In this document: positions 6,425 to 8,010 of the stretch, one piece after another | Layout of the letters: the number at the start of each line of letters is the position of its first letter | Numbering within the stretch: the first letter of the stretch is position 1 | DNA from: an uncultured Marinicella sp. | Lineage (GTDB): Bacteria; Pseudomonadota; Gammaproteobacteria; Xanthomonadales; Marinicellaceae | Direction: 5' to 3' | DNA length: 8,010 nucleotides | Assembly: GCA_938008005.1 (NCBI GenBank) | Contig: CALLLZ010000402.1 | Span: 1-8,010, forward strand | Translations under genes and position numbers: made by a program | The notes under the pieces: model-generated | Seen by the model: only the letters and a program-made list of their open reading frames with translations | Told to the model about the DNA's origin: nothing | Databases searched by the model: none

Positions 6425-6775
6425 GTGACTGATGCCAACTTGAATTATGAAGGCTCAGTTTCTATTTGCCCAGATCTGATCAAAGCTGCTGGTTTACTGA
6501 TTAATCAACAAATTGATGTACTCAATTGTAATTTAGGTTCACGGTTAACTACTTATGTCATAGAAGGTGGGCAGAGTGAAATATGCTTGAATGGCGCCGC
6601 AGCCGGGTATAATCAATCAGAAGACTTGGTTATATTAGTTGCTTATTGTTCTTTGGATGCAGAAAGCGCTAAGACACATCAACCTAATTTAGTGTTTGTT
6701 GATGCATACAATAGAGTTAGTAGTTTGAAAAACAAAGAAACGCATCAAAAAGAAAACTTTGAGCATGCTGCTTGA
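6425..6775 (+). pseudogene. 5'-truncated second copy of panD
   Basis: The segment encodes 116 residues matching residues 15-130 of the intact PanD at 1737-2129, with 13 amino-acid differences (about 89% identical). At DNA level I count about 45 further silent codon differences, roughly 80% identity overall. Homology starts abruptly at GTG 6425 (Val15). The preceding bases show no relation to the panD 5' end, and no in-frame ATG or ribosome binding site exists back to the stop at 6386. The first 14 residues, including Lys9 and His11 used in catalysis or processing, are missing. YEGS, Arg, Thr-Thr-Tyr and NGAAA are still present, but the conserved PGD turn has become SED. No stop or frameshift has yet accumulated. 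It is most likely a remnant; expression from GTG 6425 as a non-catalytic fragment cannot be excluded. Confidence 0.85.
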
Positions 6776-6793
6776 GTGAGAGGCTTGAGGGTT

Positions 6794-6842
6794 GAATGCT
6801 TGACATTCAGTTCGGTTCTTATTTAGAATCAAGCATTCTAAA
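6794..6842 (+). promoter_or_regulatory. Sigma70-type promoter overlapped by inverted repeats
   Basis: A perfect -35 box TTGACA (6800-6805) is followed, after 18 bases, by TAGAAT (6824-6829), five of six matches to the -10 consensus, placed to read into the gene at 6869. GAATGCTTGA (6794-6803) and TCAAGCATTC (6829-6838) are perfect 10-base inverted arms straddling these boxes. A second perfect hairpin, TTTAGAAT / ATTCTAAA (6822-6842, 5-base loop), covers the -10 and start region. This layout fits an operator for a dimeric regulator or alternative DNA/RNA folds. The regulator is not identified. Confidence 0.6.
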
Positions 6843-6868
6843 AGGACGGTTTTCATTGGAGGAATGAC

Positions 6869-8010
6869 ATGAAGTTTTTTATATCAATTGTTGCTGTTTT
6901 GTTGACCTTTTTACTGATCCTAAATTTCAATAAGGAGTCAGTTTTATCAGCCGCACCACCAGCCACCAACAACTTGAACCAGCCCAATATAGTGACTCGA
7001 CAATCAACGGATGTGCCCATTGCTGAAAAGAATCAGCAACAAACCCGGCAAAAGACTATATCAGAAATATATAAAGCAAATTGGGCAGCCTACTTTGAGG
7101 GCAAGAACATCAAACTCAAACAACCTCCTGATAGCTATTTAGAAGCCTACAGGGACTATGTCTATTTTAGAGATTTGTGCATGGATCAAGTGGTTTCTCA
7201 TATCGTTAACGAAATTAACCCTGTGACTCAAATTTTGGGTTTGGGTAGTTCCAGACAAAATGACGCAGCATTTGAATCCCTGTCGGATATTCAAAAACAG
7301 CGAGTTTCTGAAAGGATTGACCAATGCGCCGCTTTGATTGAGCTCAGCAATGTCGTCTTTAAAAACAACGACACCATGTTACTTTTTGTGAGGTCGAGAA
7401 TGGAGTCTCAGGTGCCTAAAACGGCTGATGAATTAGACATATATAATATGTTGCCTTTGATCAATAAATTTGAAGCGCTTCACTGGCATCTCAATGTTCA
7501 AAGGCGGGGTTTTGTAGAAAACAGAATTCTTCGTGAAGATCTGGAATTACAAATTAATGAGTTGTATCAGCAGCTGCGTGCTCTGCGTTCAAGAGAATAT
7601 ACGCCTGATCTGGCTCTGCAGGAACATCGCATCATTGAACAAATAACTAATTTTGAGCAGCAACAGTTAGATAATAAAGTAACTGAAGATAAAGATATTA
7701 AAAGAATCGCTGAGGAACTTGCGAAAGAAACTCAAAAACTAGTTGATTTGCTCTTGAAGACTGAATCGTCCGATGTTTTTTTGGCATTGATGGAACTATT
7801 CAGTGATCCAAATTATAAAACCTATTTTGCAACTTCAGAAGTCGATGTCATCAGTCGATTGGGGCTTCGGCCTATACAGTATCAGGACTTTTTGCTCCCC
7901 AAAGTCACCCAAATCAAGGCCTGCTCCATGGGCCACCCTTGCGGCATGACATCTGTAATCAGCGAGCAGTTGTGCTTGAATTATGGAGACGAAAGTGCTG
8001 AGTTCGCATG
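6869..8010 (+). CDS. Uncharacterised exported or membrane-anchored protein, 3' end outside window
   Basis: The frame is open from ATG 6869 to the window end (380 codons, no stop), so the true length is unknown. I do not recognise the family. Seen directly: an N-terminal hydrophobic segment at about 3-20 (FFISIVAVLLTFLLILNF), which is a signal peptide or single anchor; a Pro/Gln/Asn-rich linker to about residue 65; then a mostly helical body. That body contains a charged, Gln/Glu/Leu-rich stretch at about 228-300 likely to form coiled coil. Near the visible end is a cysteine cluster: Cys352, then GHPCG with Cys358, then Cys369 in QLCLNYG. Earlier cysteines are Cys108 and Cys152. The start is fixed by GGAGG (6858-6862) six bases upstream; ATG 6864 in another frame stops at once. 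A good promoter lies directly upstream. The cysteine pattern loosely recalls uncharacterised secreted proteins of Xanthomonadales relatives, but that is memory only. Confidence 0.85.
   Translation, partial: MKFFISIVAVLLTFLLILNFNKESVLSAAPPATNNLNQPNIVTRQSTDVPIAEKNQQQTRQKTISEIYKANWAAYFEGKNIKLKQPPDSYLEAYRDYVYFRDLCMDQVVSHIVNEINPVTQILGLGSSRQNDAAFESLSDIQKQRVSERIDQCAALIELSNVVFKNNDTMLLFVRSRMESQVPKTADELDIYNMLPLINKFEALHWHLNVQRRGFVENRILREDLELQINELYQQLRALRSREYTPDLALQEHRIIEQITNFEQQQLDNKVTEDKDIKRIAEELAKETQKLVDLLLKTESSDVFLALMELFSDPNYKTYFATSEVDVISRLGLRPIQYQDFLLPKVTQIKACSMGHPCGMTSVISEQLCLNYGDESAEFA

Noticed and set aside
6404..6429. Possible third copy of the GTCAC-type phased repeat upstream of the regulator gene (GTGAC at 6425 on plus, GTAGC 21 bases before it)
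   Set aside because: Only one full GTGAC is present, it is the first codons of the panD remnant, and its distance to the candidate -10 and start codon differs from the two good copies. Autoregulation of the regulator is not supported by this.
6425..6775. Second panD as a functional gene using the GTG at 6425
   Set aside because: There is no ribosome binding site, Lys9 and His11 are missing, and the conserved PGD turn is changed. A catalytically active enzyme is very unlikely.
7139..7324. Minus-strand open frame of 61 codons
   Set aside because: It lies wholly inside the long plus-strand frame at 6869-8010 and shows no motif, ribosome binding site or protein-like composition.
1..8010. Integrase, transposase, CRISPR array, tRNA or rRNA that would explain the panD duplication
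   Set aside because: I saw no such coding motif, terminal repeat pair, spacer array or tRNA-like fold on either strand.

Overview
The window looks like chromosomal DNA of an AT-leaning, non-enteric gammaproteobacterium. The clues are an RstA/RstB-type two-component pair, a pyruvoyl PanD whose active-site positions line up with E. coli, and lipoprotein and Sec-type export signals. The genus cannot be settled from this sequence alone.

Left part (1-2129, plus strand): a tightly packed coenzyme A operon. It holds the 3' end of a stand-alone phosphopantothenoylcysteine decarboxylase (coaC), a stand-alone phosphopantothenate-cysteine ligase (coaB), type III pantothenate kinase (coaX) and aspartate 1-decarboxylase (panD). 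coaB/coaX and coaX/panD overlap by 4 bases (GTGA and ATGA). The products supply beta-alanine and carry out the pantothenate to 4'-phosphopantetheine steps. Most gammaproteobacteria use a fused CoaBC. Here the two activities are separate, and the ligase reads like the type II form known from streptococci. A 13-bp perfect inverted repeat (2186-2223) closes the operon and lies between convergent genes.

Middle part (2236-6275, minus strand): four genes. In transcription order they are an RstA-like response regulator, an RstB-like histidine kinase, a secreted chymotrypsin-fold serine protease and a small lipoprotein. The kinase's periplasmic sensor appears to contain the RstB sensor unit twice in tandem. 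The protease and lipoprotein genes share an upstream element of about 50 bp, at the same place relative to a candidate -10 box. It contains helically phased GTCAC repeats of the kind OmpR-family regulators bind, so it may be a target of the neighbouring regulator.

Right part (6425-8010, plus strand): a second panD copy lacking its first 14 codons, almost certainly a pseudogene, then a well-formed sigma70 promoter overlapped by an inverted repeat. This is followed by a gene of unknown function with an N-terminal membrane or signal segment that runs off the window end. The two panD copies lie in the same orientation on either side of the minus-strand block. This suggests the block arrived by an event that duplicated or displaced the end of panD. 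No integrase, transposase, CRISPR array or RNA gene was seen.
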